From Impatiens glandulifera (taxonomy: Eukaryota > Streptophyta > Magnoliopsida > Ericales > Balsaminaceae): a stretch of 64,000 nt of DNA. The translations under genes and the position numbers were made by a program. How positions within the stretch are numbered: the stretch's first letter is position 1; each line of letters begins with the position of its first letter. The stretch lies in NCBI RefSeq assembly GCF_907164915.1, contig NC_061863.1, forward strand, positions 45,109,382-45,173,381, given 5' to 3'. The notes under the pieces were generated by a model, which was not told the origin of the DNA, searched no databases, and worked only from the letters and a program-made list of their open reading frames with translations. Below, one piece after another: positions 49,990 to 63,400 of this stretch.

Positions 49990-52946
49990 ATGAGGACAGC
50001 TAAAGGATGGCGAGTAACTATGAAAGATGTGCAGTTTTCGCCAACATCTCGCCACCGTGGTCCATTAAAGAAGCCAACATGGATTATTGTTCTGATATCA
50101 TTAATCTGCATGTTCTTAATTTTTGCTTACATATATCCACCACACAATCGCTCTGCTTGCTATGTGTTCTCTTCTACCGGTTGTAAAGGGTTTTCAAATT
50201 GGCTTCCGCCTCGTACTGTAAGAGAACTCAGTGATGATGAGATTGCATCCCGTGTGGTAATAAGGGATATATTACATGCACAATTAGCTAAATCTGCGAA
50301 TTCCAAGATTGCTTTCCTTTTCTTGACTCCTGGTGCTCTGCCCTTTGAGAAGTTATGGGACAAATTCTTTCAGGTAAGTTTCTTCGCATTGTTTAGACAG
50401 CCAAAAGTTATCACAATCTTGCTGAAACGGCTACTAGACTTCTGAAATAGGTTAAGTGGAAGTCTGAGTTGAGTTTCACAATGGTTGCTGAAATTTAAAC
50501 TATTTATCATTCCATTTTCTATGTTTTCCTCACTGATTTTAATTGTGAAGGAAGAATGTCACTTGTCGTCTATAAATGTTTTGGCAGGGACATGAGGGCA
50601 GATTCTCTGTCTATGTGCATGCATCTAAGGATAAGCCAGTTCATTCCAGTCGTTATTTTATCAACAGGGAGATCCGCAGTGACAAGGTATTTTGATCCAC
50701 TTGAGATATATACTTGACACTCATTTCATGTCACTTATTGCTATTGTTTTGAGTAGAATTTGAGCACTATTAAGTGATAGCAAGCTAGCTAACCTTTTTA
50801 CTTTTTGACCAATATGCCTAATTCTCTAAAGATGGTACTACAAGTAGACGAGCTTCTAAGTTACAACTTGCGTTGCTTCTGGTTGTGGTTTTTGAAATAA
50901 ATATGGCAAATCTGAATCTTTACAGCATAATTAGCTCAAGATTAATATAATATGTATGCCCCTGTAAAGATCGCTAGTGATTAGTCATTAAGGCAACAGT
51001 AATCTGTCTAGCTCTAGGTAAGAATTTCAATCCATCCCTTGATGCTGATGTCTTCAACCCCATATTGGAGTATTGGGCTTTATATGCTTTTGGCCTTGTT
51101 TGATCTTGGGTTATTTAAATAACCAGATACTTATTTGAAAATAACCTTGTTTGTTGTGCACATTCAAATAACCGGTTTATTTGGGGTTCTTTTACCAAAT
51201 TTCCCTTTTAAATATAGTTTTAGTAAAGCAGAGGATATAGAAGTAGTTTGGTTGATGATTTGAGTGATGAGGGGATATAGTTTTAATAAAACAGTAGGTA
51301 TCTTCTATTTTTTTTATTAACTTGGATTATGTTGTTAATATGCTTCTATTAATTTAATGTATAGGTAGTATGGGGAAGGATCTCTATGGTTGATGCAGAA
51401 AGACGCCTACTGGCAAATTCACTTAAAGACCCTGACAACCAACATTTTGTCTTGCTTTCTGATAGGTGGCTGCATGATTGGAATTCCATTGTTAATGCTA
51501 TTTCCTGGATCATGTTATATAGTCCAATGAGTAATCTTTTTTGAACTAACAACTTATTGTTTTATTGCAGTTGTGTACCAATACGTGATTTCGATTTTGT
51601 TTACAGCTATCTGCTGAACACAAATGTCAGTTTTATTGACAGGTATGAAGGGCATGTTTATTGCCCATATATTTAACATGGTCGTTATTGAACTGGTCAT
51701 TTAGATGCTTAACTGTCTATGCATTTCAGCTTTGAGGATCCTGGTGTGCATGGAAGTGGCAGGTACTCAGATCATATGTTACCTGAAGTTGAGAAGAAAG
51801 ATTTCCGGAAGGGAGCACAGGTATAAATAAATCTGCATTTCTAATAAGATGATATTTGTTGTTAAATCTCAATGATACTAATTATTTACCGGGCCTTTAT
51901 TACTGAATTTATGCAGTGGTTCACTATGAAGAGGCAACATGCAATTGTTATAATGGCAGACAGTTTATATTATTCAAAATTTCGGGATTACTGCAAGGTA
52001 TCTGGTTCTTTTTGTTTTCTATCACCTGCTTGTGTTGTATATTTGACAAGTCTAGAAAAGAAAAAATGGGTATATAGATTTCCTTTGTAGCTTCAATACT
52101 TTTAAAATTGTGCAGCCGGGGATGGATGGTCGCAATTGCTATTCAGATGAGCACTACCTACCAACCTTTTTCTATGTGAGAACGCGTCTTGCCTTTTTCA
52201 TGCTCTGGTTCTGCAATTTCTAGCATAAGCTACTTTATAAGGAATGAACTATCAATCTTTATGTTGTTTCCCTTTAGATGCTTGATCCAAGTGGCATAGC
52301 TAATAGGTCAGTAACACAAGTTGATTGGTCTGAAGGGAAATGGCATCCAAAATCTTACAGGGAACTAGATGTCACTCGCGAGCTTCTGAAAAATATGACT
52401 GTATGTCTCTGCAACGTTTACTTTGCATATAATTACATTCTTTTTCTTCAAAAAAACTGCACTATGAGAATGCAAGTCATTGTTTTTAGAAAATTTTGCA
52501 TTTAACTCGGATAATTGAGTTTAATTTAATCATTTAGAAATAGCTGCAATGCAATTCATTCGCTTAACCTACTTGAAAACTGATGTTTTTGTCATAATTT
52601 ATGGTTCAACCACAATATAAAGTGATTTTTCTTGGTGTGACGAGTTATTTTAATGAGTTTGTACTTGACATTATATGAACTGCAGTCTATTGATCGGAGT
52701 GAGCATATAACTAGCGAAGAAAAGGTGTGAATTCTATTTGAAATGCCTCCTCCCTATTGTGTTTTTCCTTTTTGAAATGGCTGATTTTTTTTGGTTGTAA
52801 TTTGTTGGCTGCAGAGGCGATATCTGACTGCGCCTTGCATTTGGAATGGAATTCAGCGACCATGTTACCTTTTTGCGAGGAAATTCTTACCGGAAACACT
52901 AAACAACTTGCTGGTGCTTTCCTCAAATTACACTTCTAAAATTTGA
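49990..52946 (+). CDS. BC10-like glycosyltransferase (GT14, DUF266), copy A
   Basis: Plant core-2/I-branching family enzyme, expected in the Golgi; rice BRITTLE CULM10 of this family affects wall strength. Ten exons: 49990-50373, 50588-50686, 51365-51465, 51571-51642, 51730-51820, 51917-51997, 52116-52175, 52278-52400, 52686-52724, 52815-52946. All are GT-AG, 1182 nt, 393 aa. One membrane anchor lies at residues 31-49 (type II). Conserved blocks: FSVYVHASKDKPV, MVDAERRLLANSLKD, QHFVLLSD, KGAQWFTMKRQHAIVI, NCYSDEHYLPTFFY and QVDWSEGKWHPKSY. ATG 49990 is used because the longer frame upstream has no ATG. A spliced leader is likely (CAATCAG|GTATTA near 49474). Shares all intron positions with copy B. 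Confidence 0.93.
51094..51300. repeat. Possible MITE in intron 2 of copy A
   Basis: CCTTGTTTGATCTTGGGTTATTTAAATAACC and a later inverted-looking CAAATAACCGG resemble the segment near 18690. Copy B has a much shorter intron here. Boundaries uncertain. Confidence 0.3.
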
Positions 52947-53789
52947 GTTGAAATATCTTTGGCTTGTAATTCTTTGGTCGTTAGAGCATGCACAATATTG
53001 CTTGCGTAGCGAAAACCGCTTTTCCACAACAGTAGGGAAGAATGACGATGACGTCCCACTAACATTTTTCGGCAAAGTCGTGGCTGGAAAATCCAGCTTA
53101 CGAGTGGGGAAGGATTGATTTATTTTCGCTTCTTCTAGATATTTTGGTTTATTTATATTTTTAGAAAATTTTGTCTACTTAATTGCAATTCAGACAGACA
53201 GGTAGGTTATTGATTGACAAAGTTCTGTGGTTCTTGTATCTTATTTTTTACTAAAAGAATTTGATGTCTTTATAATTGGCCCTGTTCCTTTTATGAGTGT
53301 CACAAACTAGCACAATTATATAAGCAAAAAATAAATAATTTTGTTACATCAAAACTTACTGTAGAAAAGTAAAAATATAAGTTCCCCAGTAAAAAAAATA
53401 AAATATATATTTCTGAGGAATATATTTTGTAAGAGAATATACAAGATTCATTGAGTTTTATTTTAAATATCATACATATATAATAATAAATGAAAAGTTC
53501 TGAGTATTTTGCACATGGGTGGAGGAGGGGTGCTTAGATTAAGATCCAAAATGAAATATTTAATCTTAGCTCCACATGTCTATTAATAATTATTACTTAA
53601 AAAAATTGAGTAATTAAAGAAATGAGCGGCATAAACGGAAGTAGTCGGAACAGACTATGTCTCAATCTTGGACGTGGGGAATGAGATGTCATTATTGTTT
53701 GCAACTAGACCTACTTTTAATATTATATTTTTTTTTTCTAATTTCACTTTAGAGATGCAAGGCCAGATTCCAATTCAATTAATATTAAA
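52947..53789. other. 3' flank of copy A
   Basis: Presumed 3' UTR followed by AT-rich spacer. No gene supported. Confidence 0.4.
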
Positions 53790-54400
53790 AACGGGATTAA
53801 GAGTGAGCATAAAATTTACTATCCGAAATTCGAGTCTGTATTTAATTTTTTTTTTCGGATTCGGATAATCCGAACTTTTTAGTTCGGATTCGAATTCGAA
53901 ATGAAAAAAAATATTTTCGGATATCCAAACTATCCGAAGCTTAATTAGACTAATTGTAAGTTGTTTTATAGTAATTTTTTATTTATCAAAAACTCATTTT
54001 CTATATATTCCATTGCAGGTTTTAATGATATAGTCGTATACAATAAATATATTAATTGATGTTATCGAATTATCGTAAAAGATGCTACTGTGACATGGAT
54101 GATGCTACACTACCTATTGTTGTCAAATTTTTGATTTTACGAACTTATAAATATTTAACTCTTCAATTTAATTTTCGATTTGGACTAATTTATAATTGTA
54201 TGGAACATTATATTTAAAATATGTGGTGTTTTGATGTATTACTTTCTTAAATATTTTTAATAGTGATTATACATTCAAGACAATGTGCAAAATATTTTGG
54301 ACAATTTGGATTATATCTGTATTTGAAACAAATCGGATAGATCGGATAGTTTAAAATTCGGATAGTTCGGATTCGGATAATCTGAATGCTCACGACTCGT
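53790..54400. mobile_element. hAT-like MITE remnant
   Basis: Left AAGAGTGAGCATAAAATTTA and right TCTGAATGCTCACGACTCG are inverted over GTGAGCAT. Subterminal CGGATTCGGATAATCCGAA motifs occur on both sides (53855-53935; 54300-54385). No exact 8-bp duplication was found. Confidence 0.5.
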
Positions 54401-56032
54401 GACTATGATTTTTTTGAAGAAAATAAATCATGATCACGACATGTTGATATTGATTGAGTTGAAGAGACTTTTGCTAACCGAATTCATCCATACACCTAGA
54501 CCACGTCTAACCAAAGCGACGTCACGACAACATTCAAGGATAACCTTTGGACTAAAAAGTAGGGTTAATGAGGAATGCTGAAAGTTGTAACCTATTCTGA
54601 AAGGTGAATTAGGGAATTTTCTAAGACCTTCCCAGGGATTTGATTTAACATTAATTAAGTTGAGGGACTTTTCGCTGACAGAATCATTTACCATTTTCAC
54701 TCCATTTGAACTATTTTTTATTCATGTAGGCATCATTAACCATATATATATATATACTTCTTAATTTCAGCACTTATTTTATTCATTCAAACACTGAAAT
54801 ACTCTTAATTTAGTATAATTTTTTTAACTCATATATTTAAGAGAGAGAATAGTTAATAAATTAAAAAAAAACTAATTTAAAATAATTAAGTCAAACAATT
54901 TTTTTATACAAAACTTAGATAAACCCATAAAAAAAGAGAGTAATTTAAGGTAAATTAATTAAATATATATTTTTAATTTTTAATTTTAAAATTTAAAATT
55001 TTAAATTAACAAATTAAAACAATAATATTTTAAAATTAAATAATTAAATAATTAGGTAAATAAAAGTTTAAAAGAATTTTTTTGTAAGAGAATATATGGT
55101 AAAATAAAATTAATAATTTAAAATAAATATATAAAAAAATTAATATTTAATTACGTTGTCTTACCTAAATAATTATGTAATATATAATTTTATTTTAAAA
55201 ACCTAAAAAAAAAAAAAATCAAAATAAGCATATCAGTATTGGTTTGGCTGTCAAAAAAAAAAAAAACATTAAAAGTAATAAAATAATCCAGCGAGGCGAT
55301 GATCAGCCAGGGAAGCAATATTGCCACGTCTGCAGCACCACCCACGTGGAGACGTACTAATCACGCGCTCCCATCTGCGTCTGTGCCGGAAACATTTGTT
55401 ATTGAAAAAAAATCTAATTGCAATAATTGTTCCTTTTCGCCGGCTCTTTGTTTTGAACGAAAGAGGATTAGGGAAAGCTAAACAAACCCAAACGGTTAGA
55501 GAGAGAAAGAAAGAGAGAGACCGGTTTAGATAGAAAAGAGACATACATTCATACAAACAGACTGAAGAAGAAGAAGAAGTGTTTTGTCTCCTGCCAAGTT
55601 TCAACTCATTTTCTTGAAGAAGAAAGAAGAAAGAACAAAGAAGAAGAAGACTTTTCTTACTAAAAATGTATAATGGATCCACGTCTATGCTATGCATATT
55701 CTCTTATATCCACTTTGTTTAGTTTAACACATTTATAATCATCACTACTTCTCCTCCCTCCTGCTCACCTACCCATCTGTCTTCTCAAGCCCTAGATCTG
55801 AATCTCCATCACTACATTGCTGTGTTCTGTTCTATAGATAGATCTTCTATATCAAGATCTCGTCTTTATAGCTTATTCACTATTGGGTCAATCAGGTATC
55901 AGCTTATTCTCATATGAATTCCATCTTTCTGTCAAACCCTTTATCATGATTCTTTTTTTTTTTTTTTATCTATCACAGCTAACTAATCAAACCATATAGC
56001 TTGAAGCCTGTTTAATTATGGTTTAGTTCTAT
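54401..56032. other. Intergenic region and leader of copy B
   Basis: AT-rich to about 55270, then a (GAAGA)n/(GAGA)n purine-rich stretch (55495-55650) and a pyrimidine-rich leader-like part. A possible leader donor CAATCAG|GTATCA at about 55894 is the same string as in copy A, so the leader intron is also shared. Confidence 0.5.
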
Positions 56033-58175
56033 ATGAAGATTGTTCCGGGGGGGTGGCATATAAGCATGAAAGACATGCATAATTTACATGCCTCCCGTTA
56101 TCATCGTGCTCATCAAAGGAAACCAACATGGATTCTAGTCTTGGTTTCATTGGTCAGCATGTTTTTAATTTGTGCTTATATATATCCTCCTCGGAGTTAT
56201 TCAGCTTGTTATGTATTTTCTTCAACTGGTTGCGAAGCGATTTCAAATTGGCTGCCTCCTGCTCCCAAAAGGGAACTCACTGACGACGAGATTGCTGCTC
56301 GTGTCGTCATTAGGGAAATATTGAACACGCCTTCGATTGATTCGGAGAATTCTAAGATTGCTTTCATGTTCTTGACTCCTGGTTCTTTACCTTTTGAGAA
56401 GCTTTGGCACAAGTTTTTTCAGGCAAGTAGATAGATAGATAGATAGATCCAACTGCAGATATATATACCAGCTTATTTTGTTTCTAATAGGATTAGTTTT
56501 GACAGGGGCATGAGGGAAAATTCTCTGTATATGTGCATGCCTCCAAGGATAAACCAGTGTTTACTAGCCGATACTTTGTCAATAGCGAGATTCGCAGTGA
56601 ACAGGTTTCTGGTGCTATAGTTTTTCACAATTTTCGGTTAATGGTGCTATAATTTAGATAGTCCTATTGATTTTGGTTTACTGCATAGGTTGTTTGGGGA
56701 AAGATATCGATGGTTGATGCAGAAAGGCGTCTGTTGGCCAATGCACTTAAGGACACAGATAATCAACATTTTGTATTGCTTTCTGACAGGTGAGGCGGAT
56801 TGGTTTGTTTCCTCTGTATCATGATTTCATATCCTTGAGGAACATGCTGATCAATTTTTGTTTTGTTTTCTTTTGCAGTTGTATACCGTTGCATGATTTT
56901 GAATACGTCTACAGCTATTTGATAAATTCAAATATCAGTTTCATTGACAGGTATGTGACATGTTCTTAGTCATATATATTATAAAGTACAAAATCATATA
57001 CATTCAATTGCATTAGAATTAGAATTATAATTCCAATTTCAATTTCAATTCTGATTGAAGAAAACATAGCCATATATTTCTTTAGAGGGTTATTTATTGT
57101 GGCTGATATCTGATTAAACAAACTTTTTGTTTTCCTTTAGTGATGCATGTTCTTTGTGTGTCCAGCTTTGACGATCCTGGACCACATGGAATCGATAGAT
57201 ATACAGAGCATATGTTACCTGAAATTGAGAAGAAACATTTTCGGAAGGGTTCACAGGTAAAGTGAAACTCTTGAGATATTTCAGTATTCAGGCTTGGCTT
57301 CTGTAATGTAGATGATTCAAACTCATCCAAAGATAAATATTGTTGTTTACTGATGAGCTCTTCGGATGCTACACAAATGATTTTATTTATCAGTGGTTCA
57401 CAATGAAGCGTCAACATGCAATTGTGGTGACGGCTGACAGTCTGTATTATAATATATTCCGGGATTACTGCAAGGTAATTTTTACTCTAAATAGTTGTAA
57501 CGAAATTGAGAATATTGGGCTAACTCGGATGTTGTCCCATCTTTACACAGCCGGGATTTGATGGAAGGAACTGTTATTCTGATGAGCATTACCTGCCCAC
57601 TTTTTTCTATGTGAGGGAGAATAATATTTTTCTTCCTGAACTCGCTGAATCAACCGCACCTTTAAGATTATAATTTCTTATTTCAATTATTTTACCATGT
57701 ATTATTGTATAGATGCTTGATCCGGGTGGGATTTCCAATTGGTCAGTAACCCACGTTGATTGGTCTGAAAGAAAATGGCATCCAAAATCATACGAAGCAC
57801 AAGATATCACTTATGAACTCTTGAAGAATATCACTGTAGGATTTACAATTTACATCGTTATTGGCTGTCTTCTGTTAATAATAATAATAATGTGACTTGT
57901 TTTCTTGTTGTTGCAGTCGATTGATGTAAGTGTGCATGAAACAAGCGATGAAAGGGTATGTGTTAAGATTTTTTACTTTATTTTTTTTCATTTGGAGGCG
58001 AATTTGTAAATAAAATAAGATCGTGTGGTGTGCTGTGTTGCAGAGGGTTCAACAGCTGAGAGCTTGCATATGGAACGGAATGCAGAGACCTTGTTACTTG
58101 TTTGGAAGGAAATTTATGCCTGAAGCACTTGATAACTTGATGGATCTTTTCTCAAATTACACATCATCAGTATAA
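56033..58175 (+). CDS. BC10-like glycosyltransferase (GT14, DUF266), copy B
   Basis: Tandem paralog of copy A. Ten exons: 56033-56422, 56506-56604, 56689-56789, 56879-56950, 57166-57256, 57394-57474, 57551-57610, 57713-57835, 57917-57955, 58044-58175; 1188 nt, 395 aa. Exons 2-10 have exactly the same lengths as in copy A. The first intron starts with GC (TTTCAG|GCAAGTAG), a GC-AG intron, where copy A has GTAAGT. A type II anchor lies near residues 34-52 (WILVLVSLVSMFLICAYIYP). Blocks FSVYVHASKDKPVF, WGKISMVDAERRLLANALKD and RNCYSDEHYLPTFFY are intact. Introns are shorter than in A. Both copies look functional; no difference in role can be read from the sequence. Confidence 0.94.
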
Positions 58176-58770
58176 GTGGGAAAATCATCATCGATTTTTA
58201 ATTCTTTGGTTGGGTCAATGTCAACAACAGTTGGTTGGTTTATGACCATCAATCACCACCTTCATTCTTCCTTCTTTTGTGTAGCTAAGCTTATGATTAT
58301 GCTGTGAAGTAGCGCGTTTCATTACTTACAGAAGAATAGATGATGACGATTCACAAGAAGGATATTGTCAAAAAAACATTATCTCATTGTTCCTTTGGGG
58401 TGGTCAAAATTGGTTTAGCTTTGTATTATTTATTGTAATTTGTAAAGTGTGTCTTTTACAAATTGGATTGAACTAACAGCCCTCCTCTATTTTGAAGATG
58501 CAAAACCATCTGTTAGAGCAGTTTGAGGGTGATTTGTGGTTCCAGCCAGACAGTTTGGTGTTTCCTTATTTAGTCCTAGTTTGAGAACACTTCATTTGTG
58601 TTATTAGCAGATGGAGTGTATTATTTTTTCTCTTAATTATCTTGAACTTTAATGATAGATTCTAAATGTGTCTTGAACTTTGATGATTTATTTAAGGGGA
58701 GTATAATTCCTTCACTTTAAATAAGTTAATTGTGTAGTGATGTACTTTGTTGTTTGTATACCATTCTCTT
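58176..58770. other. 3' flank of copy B
   Basis: Presumed 3' UTR and spacer, T-rich. No gene supported. Confidence 0.4.
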
Positions 58771-58774
58771 TGAA

Positions 58775-58960
58775 CTAGATCCTCTTCTTCAGCTTCAATC
58801 TCAACAAAATTGGTGTTTTCTTCCGGGTTAGGGCACTCCTATGCGAAATGCCCCCAACTTATTACAACCATAGCACTTTAATTTATTAGGGATATATCAT
58901 AAGATCTTCATTCATTTCTTCCCAATTATCATAAAGAGCTTCTAAAGAATTTGGGTTAAA
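58775..58960 (-). pseudogene. Retrotransposon gag zinc-knuckle fragment
   Basis: Minus strand reads SLEALYDNWEEMNEDLM (58945-58900), then KCYGCNKLG and, after a one-base shift, GHFA-stop-ECPNPEE (58880-58815), the CCHC knuckle of copia-type gag. Only this piece is present. Confidence 0.55.
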
Positions 58961-60490
58961 TTCAATATACAGACATATTAATTTAGTTAGTTAGAAAACA
59001 CCTAGATTCAGAGTTAGATTTAGGTTTTAACAAAAAGAAAATATAAATTTATTTTAAATATTTTTTTTCCTTAAGTATCTCATTTGAATATTAATTTTAA
59101 ATGATGAGATAATATTTTGGAATATATCTTAATTATACATATATTAACAAATTTAATTAATGCATATTTTTTTTCAAATTCATCTGCATCCATGTGTTTT
59201 CAAATAAAACTGCATGACAGTTTTTTTTGTCCAATTTCCTTTTAATTCTCTCTTTGTAGTTTGTATTATTTCTACATTTCTTTCTTTTATGAACCACTTC
59301 TCCATGAAGTAAAAATAATCATTTCAAGCTTAAGAAAAAAAACACATCCCCTCTTGAGGGAGTCGGGATCCAACTTCCATATCTGAAATGAGATTTAGAG
59401 GCCACAAATGTTGTTGGGTCTAAGAACTGGATATGATATGTGGGTCTGTGTAACAAGTGTTAAAGAGGGATGAGATGAAAATAGTTAGAGAATGGATTGG
59501 ATTCCGGCATGCGAGTTGCAGCCTGCAATAGAATATACTGTTAAACCTAGTGATTAACATGGCCTGGTCCTCCAAGAACTGAGCCTTGTTTCTGCCAAAG
59601 GGATAAAAATGGAACCCAAAATCACGCGAGCCAGATGGGTCTTATTCTGAAAGGTTCTTCTACTCCTCTCGATCTACCAGAAAATCATTTGTACATTTCA
59701 ATCTAATCGTCCCAACATAGCATGATGAACCCCAAAATGACCCATGAGAAATTATCCAATCATTACAACTAGTTCTCTTGCAAACCAAAATGCATGCACA
59801 ATTGAAGGGTCTTAAAAACTTTTAAATGCTCAAGTCAGTTGCAGAATAAAATACACCATCATTGGGTTATGTATGACAATAGTCTATAGCAGAATAAAAA
59901 GGATATAAGCAGCCTCTGGAATGAAAAGAAAAATGATTCAAGCTTTAATGACCAAATAAGTACCAACCTCTTCTTGTTCACAGTTTACACAACACAAGAC
60001 TGTTACTCTGTACAAACTGAGAGTGTATATAATATATCCAAGCTGGGCCCAACTCGCTCCAATTGAAATAAATGGTTATGAAATAAAAATACAAATGTGA
60101 AAGCACACAAAAATCGCACTCACAACAATAATATGAATGAATGCCAAGCAGTTAAAAGCAAATAGACTGAAACCAAAGAAATACCACTACATATCATTGA
60201 GACTGCTAGATGGAGACAAGAAATACAAAACTCAGGCCGACCTTCCTTCCTTCCTTGATCAACGACTACGTACGAGAATATCACTCAGTACAGAATCAGC
60301 AAAATAAATAAATAAACACACACAGGTGCAGCAGCAATCCCTTGGACACCCACCACTCCCAAAGTAACTGATGATCGATGTAAAGAAATTTTTTAAAAAA
60401 ATAAATAAAAACATCATAATAATATGTCATTTCAAAAGGGGAAGAAAAACAAACTCACATGTAAAAACCAGTAGAGAGCATTGACCGGGA
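58961..60490. other. Intergenic region
   Basis: Spacer between convergent copy B and the villin gene. It includes the villin 3' UTR side. No gene or repeat end was supported. Confidence 0.4.
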
Positions 60491-63400
60491 TCAAAACAAG
60501 TGAAGGGACATTTTCAGTTTGTTTTGCTTCCATTTTGGCAGTTTAAGAAAAGCATCTTTTGTCATCCCAAATTTCTCCCTGAACTCTTGAGAAGACAGAT
60601 ATGTCTGCACATACATTTTATCACATGGAACTAGTTAGTTTCAGTTTTCACACAATAAATGAAGACCTCTCATTTTTTTATTATATATTTTTATTTATTC
60701 TACCTCTCGTTTGGTGATGTCAATTTCTGCAATCGGATCTGTTGATGTCGTTTTAAGTCGATCATACGGGTATACAGGCAGCCCATCATCATCTTCAGCA
60801 TCATTCTCTTTTACGTCTTCCTGTATGGTTGAGACATCTATTTTGCTGCTTATAGGGTTATCCTTAGAATTTGTCTCGGGTTTTGGCTTAGAGACTTCGG
60901 GAAGCACTTCAAACATAACGAGAGAATGCCACCAAATTCAGATCATAAGAAAAACAAATTGAGATCATAGTACATTTTAAGAATCTGGAATATGTATTTA
61001 CCTCTGACAACGCGTGGTATAATAGTTTGTTGAGAAGGTTTTTCAAATGTTGAACCGATTGAAGAAATGACAGATGATCTAGGAGCCACGGTTGTGGAAT
61101 CGGGAGTTACAGACTTTGGGTAAATCTTTCTCACAATTGGCGGAGGTGTTGAAAGATTCCTTGCATTTGCATTCTCAAAGTTAGCAGCTAATGCATTGAA
61201 GGCTGGAGATCTTCCCCTCACTCTTACTCGTTCAGGACTGAATGACATGCTTCGAGTACGTTGGGATTTATCAGGAATTGTGCTGGACCGTCCGCTGTAT
61301 GCCACTGTTACCCTCCTTTTAGGCTTCTGAAGAAAAAATTTACACAGGAGGAAGTAAAGAATTGAATGTAAGATCAGATCTCATATAATCTTGAACTGAA
61401 CAATAAGGGTAACAGGTAGGAGGAATTATTTACATCTAAAGGTGGAGCACCCCCACTTTTGACCATAGCAAGTTTCCGCTGAAATGAGTTTCCAGGAATC
61501 TGCATAGAAAAATACATTATGAACTCTCTTTTTCTTTTATTTTTTCAAGTATCTTGCCATCATAGTCCACATGATTACATTAACATATGCACAATACTAC
61601 TTACTGAAGATTTTGAGGAGTCCCATTCAAAGAACCGTGTGAAGAAAGGTGGTTCACTTCCTTCCATTACAATATAAACTGGAGCTTCATGAGATAGTTT
61701 ATCCAGAAGAAAATCACACTGAATAAATTTCTGTGGAAATTGGAAGAGACATGAATATTGTTAGAAATCTCATTTTGTAATCAATTGAGTGAACATTATT
61801 TGGGGAAGAAGACATAAATATCAAAATAGTTGCCGGACAGCATGAAACTTCTAAAACGTAATTCTTAATTTCCTGCTCGCCATGGCATATTCCACAATCC
61901 ACCATGGACAATTATTTATGTTTTTAAGACAGGTGAAAAAGCTCTCAAGTCTCAATCAAGACATAATAGGTCAGAATCTTAAGTATACTTCAGATTTATT
62001 GTTATGAAGTCCTACCTCTGCAATACTCAATGCCTGAATCTTAGTCTTGGAATTGACCTCTTGGCCAACCCAGATGAAAATATCTGAATGGCAGTCCAGG
62101 ATAAATATATCTTCTGTCATCAAGTCATCTTGACTGTAGTTATATATTTCTGTCACCTGCAAAAAAAAAATAATGTCACTAGACCACATAATGATACTGT
62201 CTATAAATTTAGTGAATGGAATATATAGAAAATATATATTCTTGCTTGGACTTTTATAAAACCCATCTAAGTATGTGAAAAGTAACATATTCAAAAGATG
62301 ATCTCACCTTTAGATTTCCTGCAGCATATGTGAATTCAGCAGAAATTCCAATGCGAGCAAAGAGTTATAAAATCATTAGCCTTTACAACAAGTGAGATAC
62401 AAACAGAAATAGAGATATAAACATGACTGACTAGTTGGAGACATCGCTCCTCACCTTTTGTATAAGCACATGTGAACAAATGAGGATCACCTTCAGCAAC
62501 TCTTCCAAGCTTTTGGCTGGGATATTCAGATTTTCCACCCAGCAAATCCCAAAATTGTTCAGACTCTACACCTTCTTTCTGTGGTTTGGACTGCATGTTT
62601 GGCTGCAAGAACACATCTAGCAAGCAGTTTTAAGATTGGAACTAAATTAAAAAGAGGAGGCAGCTTGACATAAATTAAGCATGTACTGAAAAAAATGGAA
62701 ACATGACTTTCCAATAAGGCTAAGAACAAATCGAGCAGAGCTTCAGCTTGATTTGCAATATATGCCTTTAAATTTTCTTATTATGTTTAGAAAATATAAT
62801 GTTAGAAAAATACATTTTTATTTACATCATAGTAATAAAAAGAACATTAAGATATTAATATGTAGGATATTTTAAAACATTTTCTAAGAATTTGTTAATT
62901 GAACCTAATCAAACTCAAGCACGAGCCTATAAATTTTATACACAAATCAAGTTCAAGCCTAATTAAACACGTTATTTTTTCCTTATTTTATTTTATGAAT
63001 TTAAGAAGCTAGCACGACCCTCCACTGTCGTGACAAGACTCTTGTCACTTGAATTACCCTAATTCTAGAACGACCCCTATTTGTACTATCAAGATATTTT
63101 TTTAATAGGCTCAAGTCAGGTATTGTCCTATTTCCGTTGATTGGTTAAGTAGAGAGTTGACAACTAATTAAGAAATATTAAAAATAGTGTCACTGTACCT
63201 TTACTAGGGGTTTAACTACCTACTGCAACTTCAAAAAATGTAGATAGTACAAATGACCAGCAAAGAAAGGAAATGATTCATCTTATGTTATGCTAACCTT
63301 TATCACATCCAGCAGCCTCTCAATAAGTTCCTGGTCCACTGAGGTTGTAAGGCTTCCAGACCACGTAAACAATGTAGAACCATCGTGCAGTATGTAGCAA

